Shown: positions 44,540 through 54,589, counted from the stretch's first letter. The stretch: 64,000 nt of DNA from Pseudoalteromonas lipolytica (GCF_001306915.1 NZ_LJTC01000013.1:62001-126000), one strand, 5' to 3'. Made by a program: numbers and translations. The notes: generated from the letters alone by a model not told the origin.

Positions 44540-45382
44540 ATGTTTGACTCTACTTTTAGTTGTTTTAATTCAATAAAACGAATTATTTTGCCCGCCCTGC
44601 TAGTTTGCAGTTGGCAGGCTTTTGCTGTTGATCCGTTTGAAGACTTTCATGAGTACGGGCAATTATCAGAAGAAGAAATCCATAAAATTCATAAAGGCGA
44701 GTTGCTGTACGGAGATATGGAGTTTGGTTTTATGGTAAGCCGCGGTAATACCAACTCAACTAGTTTCAAACTTAAAGGTAACCTTTACCAAGATTTCGAA
44801 AAGTGGCGTAACCAATTTAAGCTCGATACTTTATACAAACGTGACCGTAATGAAGAAACCGGTGATGAAGAAGTTTCTGCTGACCGTATTTTTGTATCAG
44901 GCCAAGGTAACTATAAGCTAAATGTGAAAAATGAGTCATTTTTCATTTACGGTGACTATGAGCGAGATAAGTTTAGTGGTCTTGAGTTTAAGAGCACCAT
45001 AGCGACGGGTTACGGTAACCGCATTTACCAAGGTAGCAAGAATAAAGTCGATATCGATGTGGGCCCTGGTTTATACCGCTCGGTGGCTGATCAAGAGACT
45101 GCAACAGAAGAAGATGAAACAAAAACCGGTTATCTGCTTCGTCTAGCGCTGCAGTGGGAGCGTACGGTTTCTGCTCGCACTCGCTTTAATCAAGATGTCA
45201 GTTATGAACAATCATTGTCAGGGTTAAACTCGCGTTTAAAGTCAGAAACATCCCTGATCAGCAAAATTATGGGTGATGTATCACTCAAATTTACTTACAT
45301 GTATCGCTATAACTCAAAACCAGAGGAAGATAAGCTCAAGTACGATTCTGAGCTGAGTGCAACCTTTGTTTATAGCTTTTAA
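44540..45382 (+). CDS. DUF481 outer-membrane protein (YdiY-like)
   Basis: A 280-residue exported protein with a signal peptide after a longer head (hydrophobic IILPALLVCSWQAFA, cleavage near residue 30) and a predicted beta barrel. DMEFGFMVSRGNTNSTSFKL near residue 58 and later repeated pattern of alternating residues are those of the DUF481 family; the chain ends in VYSF, an aromatic C-terminus as in outer-membrane barrels. Function unknown, often linked to salt or acid stress. No good ribosome site precedes the ATG, so it may be translated by coupling with yciU 11 bases upstream. Confidence 0.88.
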   Translation: MFDSTFSCFNSIKRIILPALLVCSWQAFAVDPFEDFHEYGQLSEEEIHKIHKGELLYGDMEFGFMVSRGNTNSTSFKLKGNLYQDFEKWRNQFKLDTLYKRDRNEETGDEEVSADRIFVSGQGNYKLNVKNESFFIYGDYERDKFSGLEFKSTIATGYGNRIYQGSKNKVDIDVGPGLYRSVADQETATEEDETKTGYLLRLALQWERTVSARTRFNQDVSYEQSLSGLNSRLKSETSLISKIMGDVSLKFTYMYRYNSKPEEDKLKYDSELSATFVYSF

Positions 45383-45396
45383 GAGAATACTTCAGA

Positions 45397-45867
45397 ATGT
45401 ATCAACATAAACAGTACGCTATTTTTATTTTTGTTATTTTAGGCTGGATTGGCGCCTTCATTGCCTTAGCTTGGAACTTAATTGGTGCAGATATTCCTCT
45501 TATGGCGTTTAGCGCTATCTTAGTGCTGGTGGCCTTTTTGTTTCATGGTTTAACGATTAAGGTGAGCGATAAAACAGTAAGCTGGGCATTCGGTCCGGGT
45601 GTATTTGGAAAAACCGTGACTTTTGATGAGATTGAATCTGTTCGAGCGGTAAGTAATTCATTTCGTCATGGTATTGGTCTGCGTATCACCCATGATGGCT
45701 GGGTTTACAGTGTATCTGGATTTAGTGCTGTTGAATTGGCAATGAAAGACGGCACGCACTATCGCTTAGGAACCAATGACCAAGAAGGTTTACTGGCTGC
45801 GCTTAGAGAACATATTGCTGAACCTGTGACAGACGCTTCTGTGGATACAGAAGAAGTAGTCGAATAA
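45397..45867 (+). CDS. Small inner-membrane protein with PH-like soluble domain
   Basis: A 156-residue protein with two close hydrophobic helices (about 7-27 and 33-50), then a soluble part (TIKVSDKTVSWAFGPGVFGK, TFDEIESVRAV, GLRITHDGWVYSV) with the strand pattern of bacterial PH-like or DUF304-like domains. No exact family recognised. It follows the DUF481 gene by 14 bases and probably shares its transcript. A bidirectional terminator follows. Confidence 0.7.
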   Translation: MYQHKQYAIFIFVILGWIGAFIALAWNLIGADIPLMAFSAILVLVAFLFHGLTIKVSDKTVSWAFGPGVFGKTVTFDEIESVRAVSNSFRHGIGLRITHDGWVYSVSGFSAVELAMKDGTHYRLGTNDQEGLLAALREHIAEPVTDASVDTEEVVE

Positions 45868-45874
45868 CAGATAT

Positions 45875-45901
45875 AAAAAAAGCGCCAGTGGCGCTTTTTT
45901 T
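45875..45901. terminator. Bidirectional terminator between PH-like gene and slyD
   Basis: A 12-bp stem, AAAAAAAGCGCC (45875-45886) with GGCGCTTTTTTT (45890-45901), and a 3-nt loop, with T-runs on both strands. Confidence 0.93.
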
Positions 45902-45912
45902 ATAGTAATGGT

Positions 45913-46404
45913 TTAGTGGCTGTGACCACAACCACCTTCACCGTGCACATGACCATGTGCTAATTCTTCTTCAGTTGCATCGCGTACTTCAAGTACTTCA
46001 ACATCAAAATGAAGGGTAATACCTGAAAGTGGGTGGTTACCATCGACAATAACGTCTTCGTCTTGAATTTCGATGATCATCACTGATTGGTCGCCAGCGT
46101 CAGTCGTAGCGCGGAACTGCATACCCACTTCAATTTCCATACCTTCAAACATTGATTTTGGTACTGCTTGCATTAGGTCATCGTGACGCTCACCATAGCC
46201 TTGCTCTGGCTCAACAGTTACGCTGAATGTGTCGCCCGCTTCTTTACCTAATAGCGCATTTTCGAGGCCTGGAATTAAGAAACCCGTGCCAACGATAAAC
46301 ACCAGTGGCTCGCCATCGAAAGAGTTGTCGATGGTGTTTTTGTTATTATCCAATACTGAATAATGCATTTTTACCACTTTGTTTGCTGCTACGATCATAG
46401 TCAT
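45913..46404 (-). CDS. slyD: FKBP-type peptidyl-prolyl isomerase SlyD
   Basis: Cytoplasmic prolyl isomerase and chaperone of 163 residues that also binds nickel. The FKBP halves (YSVLDNNKNTIDNSFDGEPL and VGTGFLIPGLENALLGKEAG) flank an inserted chaperone flap (about residues 70-125). The His-rich tail HGHVHGEGGCGHSH is the metal-binding end, shorter than in E. coli. It lies six bases downstream of ygfZ on the same strand; the unlinked operon pairing is probably fortuitous or a local operon. Confidence 0.93.
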   Translation of the reverse strand: MTMIVAANKVVKMHYSVLDNNKNTIDNSFDGEPLVFIVGTGFLIPGLENALLGKEAGDTFSVTVEPEQGYGERHDDLMQAVPKSMFEGMEIEVGMQFRATTDAGDQSVMIIEIQDEDVIVDGNHPLSGITLHFDVEVLEVRDATEEELAHGHVHGEGGCGHSH

Positions 46405-46410
46405 TCCTAT

Positions 46411-47322
46411 TTATTCATCTTCGAGAGAGTAAGGCAGAGCTTGAATAGATAACTCTACCTGAGGGAGGTGTTTAGCTCGCAAAATTTGGCCTGCTTCATT
46501 ATCGTTCGGAAGCACAACAAGGCCCATTAAGGTTTGCGTTTGTTGATTATAACTTTGGCTAATAAGCTTGCCAGCACGGCGCCAGTTTTCGCCCATTTGT
46601 GTTTCGAGTTCAAGCTCGTCAAGTAAGCCTTCAGCTTTGCCCGAAACTATGTACATAGCACGTTTATTTTTGCCTAGGTATTTCATACGGGCGACAGTTT
46701 CTTGCCCTGTGTAGCAACCTTTTCTGAAACTGATACCACCAAGCGCTTGCAAGTTAACCATTTGCGGTACGTATTCGCCAATAGCGTCGCTGTTTAATGA
46801 CGGCTCGCCTGCGGCAATAGCTGCCTGTTGCCATAACGCGTCATCATCAAGAGCTGTGACGTTATCAGGTAAGCTAAATTCTTCGTTGACCATAAGCAAT
46901 ACGCGGTTATCTGCAAGCTTTAACGCTTTACCGCCAGCAAAATCGACAGCGTTGTGCTCACTGTCAAAATTAATTGCTAAGGTTTCTAGTGTCGCTGTTA
47001 GATCATCACCTAGTAAGCCAATTAGCGGTTTTTCAGATTGCTGAATTTCTACTTGCGAAAAAACGGCGTATTTTTTTAACTCGACTAGCGATTGCTCTAC
47101 CTCAGGTTTTGACCCTGCAAGGTAATAGTTATCAAGGTGTGAAAACAACCTAAACACACCCCAAAGCTTGCCTTTTGCATTACAGTGGCCAGCCCAAAGG
47201 AAGTTATCATCAGTTAATTTGTTGATATCTTGCGTAATTTGTCCGTGAAGGTAAGACAACTTATCTTTGCCAGTTAGGCTGATAAGTGAATAAGATAAAG
47301 GACATGCGTAAACAGTCGACAT
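46411..47322 (-). CDS. ygfZ: tRNA-modifying protein YgfZ (folate-binding)
   Basis: Folate-binding protein of 303 residues that supports iron-sulfur enzymes such as MiaB. The signature KGCYTGQETVARMKYLG near residue 215 contains the conserved Cys. The N-terminal part, LTGKDKLSYLHGQITQDI, matches the folate-binding GcvT-like fold. It is divergent from sdhE as in E. coli, where ygfZ and sdhE-ygfX are neighbours. Confidence 0.95.
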   Translation of the reverse strand: MSTVYACPLSYSLISLTGKDKLSYLHGQITQDINKLTDDNFLWAGHCNAKGKLWGVFRLFSHLDNYYLAGSKPEVEQSLVELKKYAVFSQVEIQQSEKPLIGLLGDDLTATLETLAINFDSEHNAVDFAGGKALKLADNRVLLMVNEEFSLPDNVTALDDDALWQQAAIAAGEPSLNSDAIGEYVPQMVNLQALGGISFRKGCYTGQETVARMKYLGKNKRAMYIVSGKAEGLLDELELETQMGENWRRAGKLISQSYNQQTQTLMGLVVLPNDNEAGQILRAKHLPQVELSIQALPYSLEDE

Positions 47323-47442
47323 AAAAACCTTCTTTACGATATGAATGAGCGCTAATGATAACTTAGTTAGGGTAGCAATTTAAATAGCTGTTTATTCGAT
47401 AGCAATTTGGTAAACTGCAGACAAATAAGTACGAGGTTTAAA

Positions 47443-47694
47443 ATGACTGAAATTCACAGTAAAGAACGTATTCGTTGGGCATGCCGTCGCGGTATGTTAG
47501 AACTAGATGTTTTATTTATGCCATTCGTTGAAGAAGCGTTTGACTCACTATCAAAAGAACAGCAAGCCGTTTTTCAACGCTTACTTGAGTGCGATGATCC
47601 TGATTTATTTGCATGGTTTATGGGTCATGAAGAGTGTAAAGACCCTGAGCTAAACGGCATGGTTACGTTAATTTTAGACCGAGTTCGTGTATAG
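47443..47694 (+). CDS. sdhE: FAD assembly factor SdhE
   Basis: Small soluble protein of 83 residues that helps covalent flavinylation of succinate dehydrogenase. The key RGxxE motif is RRGMLELD near residue 15, followed by FAWFMGHEEC. I use the ATG at 47443, preceded by GAGG, rather than an in-frame start 36 bases upstream. It overlaps the ygfX-like gene by eight bases. Confidence 0.94.
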   Translation: MTEIHSKERIRWACRRGMLELDVLFMPFVEEAFDSLSKEQQAVFQRLLECDDPDLFAWFMGHEECKDPELNGMVTLILDRVRV

Positions 47695-48094
47695 ATTTAC
47701 CGTTACAAATAACACCCCCGACCACAAACCCTTTGTGGTCTTTTTTTGCTTAACAGCCATTATTTCATGTTTTGCTTATCAGCATGTTATCGCTCAGCTG
47801 TTGGTTTGCTTTGCGTGCTTTTTCTTAGCCATTCTTAGTTTTAAAAAAGTCCAACAAGCACAACCTGAAAAGGGTTTTATAATTTTAGAGCAAGCAGAGC
47901 TTAGATTTGCAAACGACAAACTGAAAGTACAAGGCCAAATAACGGCTAAAAGTTATGTGTTTGCTAATTTTGTAGTGCTGAGGTTGGCTGGGTTTTATCA
48001 ATCACACTGGCTGATTATAAGCTCAGCCAGTGTTGATGAAGAAAGTTTCTCGCGTTTAAAGCGCGCGATTATTGCAGTGCAGCAACCGACTTAG
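47687..48094 (+). CDS. ygfX: YgfX-like membrane protein
   Basis: A 135-residue protein with two adjacent helices near the N-terminus (about residues 15-50) and a basic soluble tail, in the position of E. coli ygfX (cptA), which is cotranscribed with sdhE. It starts with GTG at 47687, overlapping sdhE by eight bases. In E. coli the product affects cytoskeletal proteins and sdhE; whether it acts so here is unknown. The 3' end overlaps the nadB 3' end by 26 bases on the opposite strand. Confidence 0.75.
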   Translation: MYRFTVTNNTPDHKPFVVFFCLTAIISCFAYQHVIAQLLVCFACFFLAILSFKKVQQAQPEKGFIILEQAELRFANDKLKVQGQITAKSYVFANFVVLRLAGFYQSHWLIISSASVDEESFSRLKRAIIAVQQPT

Positions 48095-49691
48095 GCGTTA
48101 AAATTGTCGGTGTTGGATTTTCGTTTTGCTCTGGGTAATCAATCGTGTAATGAAGACCACGACTTTCTTTACGCTCAAGGGCGCTGCGAATAATAAGCTC
48201 TGCAACCTGTACTAGGTTTCGAAGTTCTAATAAGTTATTTGTCACCCTAAAGTTTGCGTAATAGTCGTGAATTTCTTGCTGCAGTAATTCAACGCGGTGA
48301 AGCGCACGTTCTAAACGTTTCGTTGAGCGTACAATACCCACGTAATCCCACATAAATAACCTTAGCTCATGCCAGTTGTGGGTAATAACGATTTCTTCGT
48401 CTGAGTTAGTTACGCGACTTTCATCCCATAATGGTAAGGCTTCAAGGGCAGGGCTTGCATCGATTTTGCTCAGAATATCTTTCGCGGCAGCATGGGCAAA
48501 TACAATGCACTCAAGTAAAGAGTTGCTCGCCATACGATTAGCACCGTGTAAGCCTGTGTAAGCTACTTCGCCAACCGCATATAAGTTATCTAAATCTGTA
48601 CGGCCATTAAAGTCGGTCATAACACCGCCGCAGGTATAGTGTGCAGCAGGCACCACAGGAATGGCTTCTTTGGTAATGTCGAGGCCAACACTTAAGCATT
48701 TTGCGTAGATAGTTGGGAAGTGCTCAATGATAAAATCTTTATCTTTGTGGCTAATATCAAGGTACACACAGTTCGCACCAAGGCGTTTCATTTCAAAATC
48801 GATGGCACGAGCAACAATATCGCGAGGGGCAAGTTCTTCGCGCTCATCAAAGTCTTTCATAAAGCGAGTGCCATCAGGGCGTTTTAAATACGCACCTTCA
48901 CCGCGCATAGCTTCTGTGATCAAAAAGTTTTGCAGCTCTGGGTGATACAAACTTGTTGGGTGGAATTGGTTAAATTCCATATTGGCTACACGGCACCCCG
49001 CACGCCATGCCATTGCGATACCATCACCACTCGATACATCAGGGTTGGAAGTATATAAATATACTTTACTTGCGCCGCCTGTTGCCAGTGATACGAACTT
49101 GGCAGCGATAGTTTCAACTTTTTTATCTACACAATTCCAGACGTATAAGCCGTGAACATGCTTGCCTTTTTTAGCTAAGCTTTTATCTGTGATTAAATCA
49201 ATGGCATTGTAATTTTCTAACAGGGTGATGTTAGGGTGTGCTTGTACTTGGCTAATTAAGGTTGTTTGCACTGCTCGGCCTGTGGCATCGGCGGCATGTA
49301 AAATACGACGATGACTATGACCACCTTCGCGAGTTAAATGAAAACGCTCTTTACCTTTTGAATCGAACTCCATATCAAAAGGTACGCCTTGCTCAATTAG
49401 CCACTTTAAACATTTTTTAGCATTGCTTGCTGTGTAGTGAACAGCATCACGGTCACATAATCCGCCGCCTGCATCGAGAGTATCTTCAACATGAGATTCA
49501 ATGCTGTCATTCTTTTTATCAAATACTGCTGCAATACCACCTTGAGCATATAAGGTAGAACCCTCAGTTAATGCGCCTTTACTAAGTACTGTCACCTTAC
49601 AGTGATTAGCAAGCGATAAGGCAAGAGATAGGCCAGCGGCGCCGCTGCCAATGATAGCGACATCAGTAATGTGATGTTTATTTTGGTTCAT
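48069..49691 (-). CDS. nadB: L-aspartate oxidase
   Basis: FAD-dependent oxidase of 540 residues; first step of de novo NAD synthesis (aspartate to iminoaspartate). The FAD motif [18 protein letters not shown] is near residue 12, and the active-site region [18 protein letters not shown], His-containing [19 protein letters not shown] and [18 protein letters not shown] follow the NadB pattern rather than fumarate reductase. Divergent from rpoE, as in E. coli. The ATG lies at the end of a long gap containing a palindromic element. Confidence 0.95.
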   Translation of the reverse strand: MNQNKHHITDVAIIGSGAAGLSLALSLANHCKVTVLSKGALTEGSTLYAQGGIAAVFDKKNDSIESHVEDTLDAGGGLCDRDAVHYTASNAKKCLKWLIEQGVPFDMEFDSKGKERFHLTREGGHSHRRILHAADATGRAVQTTLISQVQAHPNITLLENYNAIDLITDKSLAKKGKHVHGLYVWNCVDKKVETIAAKFVSLATGGASKVYLYTSNPDVSSGDGIAMAWRAGCRVANMEFNQFHPTSLYHPELQNFLITEAMRGEGAYLKRPDGTRFMKDFDEREELAPRDIVARAIDFEMKRLGANCVYLDISHKDKDFIIEHFPTIYAKCLSVGLDITKEAIPVVPAAHYTCGGVMTDFNGRTDLDNLYAVGEVAYTGLHGANRMASNSLLECIVFAHAAAKDILSKIDASPALEALPLWDESRVTNSDEEIVITHNWHELRLFMWDYVGIVRSTKRLERALHRVELLQQEIHDYYANFRVTNNLLELRNLVQVAELIIRSALERKESRGLHYTIDYPEQNENPTPTILTPKSVAALQ

Positions 49692-49815
49692 GTCTGTGGT
49701 CTTTGCGGTTACAATGCTCGGCTAGTAGTGCCAAAAGTTTGAGCAAATAAATTTTTATGTGGTATACGTATATGTACCATATTTGCTTTAACACTATTAG
49801 TCATTTTAATACGTT

Positions 49816-49943
49816 ATACCAATCTTATTAGTTTTATCGTCACATAAACAGTTTATTGTTAGCTGTTTTAAATTGTGAGTTTAATTTAGATAACCGTTGA
49901 TTTTTAAGCAGTTATTGAGGTTGTCGTGTAATAAGATTGGTAT
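49816..49943. repeat. Second palindromic MITE-like element, 128 bp
   Basis: Perfect 15-bp terminal inverted repeats, ATACCAATCTTATTA (49816-49830) and TAATAAGATTGGTAT (49929-49943). It has no coding capacity. The terminal octamer ATACCAAT matches the element at 11943-12104 but the inner sequence differs, so they are related subfamilies. It lies inside the 393-base nadB-rpoE gap, upstream of the sigma-E promoter; nothing else is seen in that gap apart from the promoter. Confidence 0.75.
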
Positions 49944-49990
49944 GACTCAATTTATTTGCGTGCTATTTTATAAAAAAATCATTTTAAACT

Positions 49991-50018
49991 GAACTTTTAT
50001 ATTCATGGTGCAGTCAGA
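49991..50018 (+). promoter_or_regulatory. Sigma-E-type promoter of rpoE
   Basis: GAACTT (49991-49996) and TCAGA (50014-50018) separated by 17 bases, resembling the sigma-E consensus GGAACTT / TCnnA. It implies autoregulation of the operon, as in E. coli. Confidence 0.75.
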
Positions 50019-50084
50019 GTTTGTGTAAACAATGGCGAGTATATGAATAGCAAGCAAGAATCAAACAGAGGAGTACCGGCTCGA

Positions 50085-50666
50085 ATGAGCGAGCAGGATT
50101 TGGATTTAGCGCTAGTTAAAAGGGTCCAGCAAGGAGATAAAAACGCCTTCAACCTATTAGTTAGAAAATATCAGAATAAAATTGCAGGTTTGATTTCACG
50201 TTATGTATCGAACCAAGGTGATGTTGCTGATGTCGCACAAGAAGCTTTTATTAAAGCCTACCGTGCATTACCTAACTTTAGAGGTGATAGCGCCTTTTAC
50301 ACTTGGTTGTACCGTATCGCCGTAAATTGTGCTAAAAATTACTTAGTTGCGCAGGGTCGCAAACCCCCAGCTAACGATGTTGATGCCGAAGAAGCAGAAT
50401 TTTATGACAGTGCAGATGCAATGCGTTCAAACGCATCGCCAGAAAACCTGTTATTAAGTGACGAAGTACGTGCTGTAATTTTTAATACGATTGATAGTTT
50501 GCCTGAAGATCTAAAAACCGCGATTACCCTTCGTGAAATTGAAGGTATGAGCTATGAAGAAATAGCCGTGGTTATGGATTGCCCTGTGGGAACGGTGCGT
50601 TCACGTATTTTCCGTGCCCGTGAGGCGATTGATAATAAATTGAATCCATTAATAGGTGAGTCTTAG
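50085..50666 (+). CDS. rpoE: RNA polymerase sigma-E factor
   Basis: Extracytoplasmic-function sigma factor of 193 residues for the envelope stress response. Region 2 (FNLLVRKYQNKIAGLISRYV, then DVAQEAFIKAYRALPNFRG) and region 4 (LREIEGMSYEEIAVVMDCPV, then GTVRSRIFRAREAID) follow E. coli closely. I take the ATG at 50085 because it matches the E. coli N-terminus (MSEQDLDLALVKRVQQGDKN) and lies 12 bases after GAGGAG; an in-frame ATG at 50043 could add 14 residues. Followed by rseA, rseB and rseC. Confidence 0.96.
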   Translation: MSEQDLDLALVKRVQQGDKNAFNLLVRKYQNKIAGLISRYVSNQGDVADVAQEAFIKAYRALPNFRGDSAFYTWLYRIAVNCAKNYLVAQGRKPPANDVDAEEAEFYDSADAMRSNASPENLLLSDEVRAVIFNTIDSLPEDLKTAITLREIEGMSYEEIAVVMDCPVGTVRSRIFRAREAIDNKLNPLIGES

Positions 50667-50667
50667 T

Positions 50668-51294
50668 ATGACAAAAGCAGACGTTAACAAGTTGGATAAT
50701 GAGCAGTTGTCCGCGTTACTTGACGGCGAGCAGCAGTTAACTGATCAAGCGATCACAAACGACGATGTGTCTACATTTGGTCGTTACGCATTGATTGGTG
50801 ATGTAATGCGTGCTGAGGCAAATAACAACGCTTTTAATTTTGACATTGCAGATGCAGTGGCTGAATCACTAGAGCAAGAACCTGTTTACGCAGATTTCGC
50901 GAATAAAACAACGGCACCAAAAAGCGAAGAAATCGTGGCGGCAACAGGCACTGATAACGTAGTAGCATTTAATTGGCGTCGTCCATTTGCCCAAGTGGCC
51001 ATTGCTGCTAGTGTTGCCATGTTTGCTATTGTGGGCGTACAAACTTTGCCACAAAACAGTGAAGTGCCACAAAATGACATCCCAACATTACAAACTGTAC
51101 CATTAACCGGTATGGCCTCTCCTGTTAGTTACTCATCTGAGCAACCTGCATTAGAAAATGCAGAGCAAGGTTTACGTGAGTTACAACAACAGCGTATTGG
51201 TGCATTAGTGCTTGAGCACCAACGTCAAGCACGTGTTGCATATTCGCTAGAAAAATCGCAAACTGCAGAAAATGCAGACGAGGAAAAAAACTAA
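50668..51294 (+). CDS. rseA: Anti-sigma-E factor RseA
   Basis: Inner-membrane protein of 208 residues that holds sigma-E inactive and is cut by DegS and RseP under envelope stress. The cytoplasmic part (ADVNKLDNEQLSALLDGEQQ) resembles RseA, a helix lies near residues 110-128 (FAQVAIAASVAMFAIVGVQT), and the periplasmic part follows. It starts with ATG at 50668, one base after the rpoE stop, with AGGTGAG upstream; a GTG at 50656 is possible. Acidic and Gln-rich in its periplasmic part. Confidence 0.92.
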   Translation: MTKADVNKLDNEQLSALLDGEQQLTDQAITNDDVSTFGRYALIGDVMRAEANNNAFNFDIADAVAESLEQEPVYADFANKTTAPKSEEIVAATGTDNVVAFNWRRPFAQVAIAASVAMFAIVGVQTLPQNSEVPQNDIPTLQTVPLTGMASPVSYSSEQPALENAEQGLRELQQQRIGALVLEHQRQARVAYSLEKSQTAENADEEKN

Positions 51295-51298
51295 TTAA

Positions 51299-52252
51299 AT
51301 GAAAGTTTTTACTTTTATTTTGTCGCTGGTATTAACGGCTCCAGCCATTGCCAGCGACGAAAATCCCGCCAAGACTTTATTAAATGATATGGCTATGGCC
51401 GTTCATACTCGCAACTTTGACGCATCATTTGTGGTTGTAAAAGGCCAAGCCATGGAACCCTATCGCTGGTTACATGCAAAACAAGGCGATATTGAGCTTG
51501 AGCATTTAAGTTTACTCAATGGCGCTGGCCTCGAAATGGTGCGCGTTGACGATCAAGTGACCTATTTTGAGCCTCATTCTGAGCCTTATTCAGTGAAAAC
51601 AGACTCTATAGCCGGGCCAATTCCTGAAGTACTTTTTAAAGATATTAATCGACTAAGCGCTCACTATGATTTTGTGCTTGGCGGAAAAGGCCGTATTGCA
51701 GGGCGCTCAGCACAGTTAGTGCGTATCGAATCAAAAGATGAATACAAATATAACTATTGGATTTGGCTAGATACTGAGTCATCGTTGTTGCTTAAATCTG
51801 CCTATGTGAATCACAAAGGTGAAATGCTTGAGCAGTTACAGTTAACTCATATCAGCGTAACAGAGCAGCCAGCACCTATGTTAGTTGAAATGCAAAATCG
51901 TGACTTTCCAGCAGTCCTTGCGACTAACGATTTAGCCAGCGATGGTGACGGCGCAGCGAATGATTGGAAAATTGGTTGGCTCCCTGATGGCTTTAAGTTA
52001 TTAAAGTCAGATCGCCATAAACTTGATTTAAATAATGAACTTGCTGACTATTATTTATATTCAGATGGGTTTGTTGAAGTGTCTGTTTTTATTCAAAGAC
52101 CGTTACCTGGAAAGCGTGCAAGCGGCGCTTTAACCTCAGGTGCAACGACTGTGTATGTGCACAATGGTGGTAGCTTTGATGTATCGGTTGTTGGTAATAT
52201 CCCAGCTATGACAGCCAAAGCTATAGCTGAGTCGGTAGCACGACCTCTTTAA
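51299..52252 (+). CDS. rseB: Sigma-E regulatory protein RseB
   Basis: Periplasmic protein of 317 residues that binds RseA and protects it from proteolysis, responding to mislocalised lipoprotein or lipopolysaccharide. A signal peptide (cleavage after AIA near residue 18) precedes the MucB/RseB fold; PEVLFKDINRLSAHYDFVLG and GRSAQLVRIESKDEYKYNYW are typical. It lies four bases after the rseA stop. Confidence 0.93.
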   Translation: MKVFTFILSLVLTAPAIASDENPAKTLLNDMAMAVHTRNFDASFVVVKGQAMEPYRWLHAKQGDIELEHLSLLNGAGLEMVRVDDQVTYFEPHSEPYSVKTDSIAGPIPEVLFKDINRLSAHYDFVLGGKGRIAGRSAQLVRIESKDEYKYNYWIWLDTESSLLLKSAYVNHKGEMLEQLQLTHISVTEQPAPMLVEMQNRDFPAVLATNDLASDGDGAANDWKIGWLPDGFKLLKSDRHKLDLNNELADYYLYSDGFVEVSVFIQRPLPGKRASGALTSGATTVYVHNGGSFDVSVVGNIPAMTAKAIAESVARPL

Positions 52253-52255
52253 ATC

Positions 52256-52705
52256 ATGATTGAACAAACACTCACTGTCGTGTCAGTTAAAGGCACGACA
52301 GCGAATTTAGAAGCAGAACAAAAGCAAGCCTGTGCCGGCTGTAATGGTCGTTGTGGTTCGCAAGTTTTTGCAAAGCTGTTTGGAACAGCTAAAAAAACCT
52401 TTCCTTATACCTTCGAAAAAGAGCTCCAAGTAGGGCAAAAAGTAACTTTAGCACTCGATGATAGCCACTTAGTTAAACACGCTATGGCTGTTTACATGCT
52501 ACCCCTTTTGTTTAGTTTAGGGTTTGCTTTAATCGCATTTTCGGCTTTTTCGCTTGCCGAAGGCTGGCAAATTTTAGCCGCCGTGATTGGTGGTTTGACG
52601 GGCTATGCGATAGCAAAATCAAGGGTTAAGAGCCTGAAGCATGATATTAAAGTAATAAAAATTCACCCAATTACTATTCCTTTCACTCAAATAGATGGTG
52701 ATTAA
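52256..52705 (+). CDS. rseC: Sigma-E positive regulator RseC
   Basis: Inner-membrane protein of 149 residues with N-terminal cytoplasmic Cys cluster (QACAGCNGRCGSQVF near residue 24) and two helices near 75-120. RseC also links to SoxR reduction in E. coli. It starts three bases after the rseB stop, closing the rse set. Assigned by position and the Cys pattern. Confidence 0.9.
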   Translation: MIEQTLTVVSVKGTTANLEAEQKQACAGCNGRCGSQVFAKLFGTAKKTFPYTFEKELQVGQKVTLALDDSHLVKHAMAVYMLPLLFSLGFALIAFSAFSLAEGWQILAAVIGGLTGYAIAKSRVKSLKHDIKVIKIHPITIPFTQIDGD

Positions 52706-52775
52706 AGCCAATTAAATGTAAAATTGTCGCTTTATACACTTAGTCCATTTTATATAGAAGTTTAGAATCCAGTTT

Positions 52776-54563
52776 ATGAAGCATATCCGTAATTTTTCGA
52801 TCATCGCCCATATTGACCATGGTAAATCGACTCTCTCTGACCGTCTTATCCAAGTTTGTGGTGGTTTAACAGACCGTGAAATGCAGCAGCAGGTGTTAGA
52901 CTCAATGGACATAGAGCGTGAGCGTGGTATTACCATCAAAGCGCAAAGTGTAACGCTAAATTATAAAGCTAAAGACGGCGAAACATACCAGTTAAACTTT
53001 ATCGACACGCCAGGACACGTTGACTTCACATACGAAGTATCACGTTCACTTGCAGCCTGTGAAGGTGCACTTTTAGTTGTTGATGCGGGTCAAGGTGTAG
53101 AAGCTCAAACCTTAGCTAACTGCTACACAGCAATCGAAATGGACTTAGAAGTTATTCCAGTTCTAAATAAAATCGACTTACCACAAGCTGATCCACTTCG
53201 TGTAGCAGAAGAAATTGAAGATATCATTGGTATCGATGCCCTAGATGCAGTGCAATGTAGTGCTAAAACGGGTATTGGTATTGAAGAAGTACTCGAAATC
53301 ATTGTTAAAGATATTCCGCCGCCAGAAGGTGACAAAGACAAGCCACTACAGGCGCTTATCATTGACTCATGGTTTGACCCATACCAAGGCGTTGTATCAC
53401 TAGTACGTATTAAGCACGGTGAATTACGCTCGGGCGATAAAATTAAGATCATGTCGAATGATCAAGTTCATATCGCAGATAAAGTGGGTATTTTCACACC
53501 AAAACAAACTAACACGGGTATCTTAAAAACCGGTGAAGTAGGCTTTGTTATTGCAGGTATTAAAGAAATCCATGGTGCACCAGTTGGTGATACCATCACT
53601 TTACAACGTAATTCTGCGCCTGAGCGTTTACCGGGCTTCCAACGCATTAAACCGCAGGTTTATGCAGGTATGTTCCCAATTTCATCAGATGACTATGAGT
53701 CATTCCGTGATGCGCTTGATAAATTAAGCTTGAACGATGCGTCGTTATTCTTCGAGCCAGAAAACTCAACAGCACTAGGCTTTGGTTTCCGTTGTGGCTT
53801 CTTAGGTATGCTACACATGGAAATCATTCAAGAGCGTCTTGAGCGTGAATACGACATTGATCTTATTACCACTGCGCCAACAGTAATCTACGAAGTAGAG
53901 ACTAAAGACGGAACTAAACAGATAGATAACCCGTCTGACTTACCGCCAGTGAATAATATTCTTGAAATCCGTGAGCCAATTGTTGAAGCTAACATATTAG
54001 TTCCGCAAGAGTTTTTAGGTAACGTAATTACGCTTTGTGTTGAAAAGCGTGGTATGCAAACTAAAATGAGCTACCATGGTAAGCAAGTTGCGGTGACGTA
54101 CGAATTACCGATGGCTGAAGTAGTCATGGACTTCTTTGATAAGTTAAAATCAACAAGCCGTGGTTTTGCATCGCTTGATTATAACTTCAAGCATTTCCAA
54201 GCTTCAGACATGGTACGTGTTGACGTATTAATTAATGGTGAGCGTGTTGATGCGTTAGCGATTATTGTTCACCGTGATATTGCACAATCACGTGGTCGTC
54301 AGTTAGCTGAAGCACTGAAAGACTTAATTCCACGTCAGCAGTTTGATATTGCGATTCAAGCAGCGATTGGTCAGCATGTTATTGCCCGTACAACAGTTAA
54401 GCAATTACGTAAAAACGTAATCGCAAAATGTTACGGTGGTGACGTGAGCCGTAAGAAGAAACTGCTACAAAAACAAAAAGAAGGTAAAAAGCGAATGAAG
54501 CAACTAGGTAACGTTGAAGTACCTCAAGATGCATTCTTAGCTATCCTTAAAGTTGGTAAATAA
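52776..54563 (+). CDS. lepA: Elongation factor 4 (LepA)
   Basis: Translational GTPase of 595 residues that acts on the ribosome in back-translocation or initiation steps. G1 is [15 protein letters not shown] near residue 11, G2 [10 protein letters not shown]3 DTPGHVDF and G4 NKIDLPQAD. The unusual LepA C-terminal domain ([20 protein letters not shown]) is complete. Placed upstream of lepB as in most gammaproteobacteria. Confidence 0.97.
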   Translation: MKHIRNFSIIAHIDHGKSTLSDRLIQVCGGLTDREMQQQVLDSMDIERERGITIKAQSVTLNYKAKDGETYQLNFIDTPGHVDFTYEVSRSLAACEGALLVVDAGQGVEAQTLANCYTAIEMDLEVIPVLNKIDLPQADPLRVAEEIEDIIGIDALDAVQCSAKTGIGIEEVLEIIVKDIPPPEGDKDKPLQALIIDSWFDPYQGVVSLVRIKHGELRSGDKIKIMSNDQVHIADKVGIFTPKQTNTGILKTGEVGFVIAGIKEIHGAPVGDTITLQRNSAPERLPGFQRIKPQVYAGMFPISSDDYESFRDALDKLSLNDASLFFEPENSTALGFGFRCGFLGMLHMEIIQERLEREYDIDLITTAPTVIYEVETKDGTKQIDNPSDLPPVNNILEIREPIVEANILVPQEFLGNVITLCVEKRGMQTKMSYHGKQVAVTYELPMAEVVMDFFDKLKSTSRGFASLDYNFKHFQASDMVRVDVLINGERVDALAIIVHRDIAQSRGRQLAEALKDLIPRQQFDIAIQAAIGQHVIARTTVKQLRKNVIAKCYGGDVSRKKKLLQKQKEGKKRMKQLGNVEVPQDAFLAILKVGK

Positions 54564-54589
54564 TTAGAAGTAAATAAAGGAATTAATGC

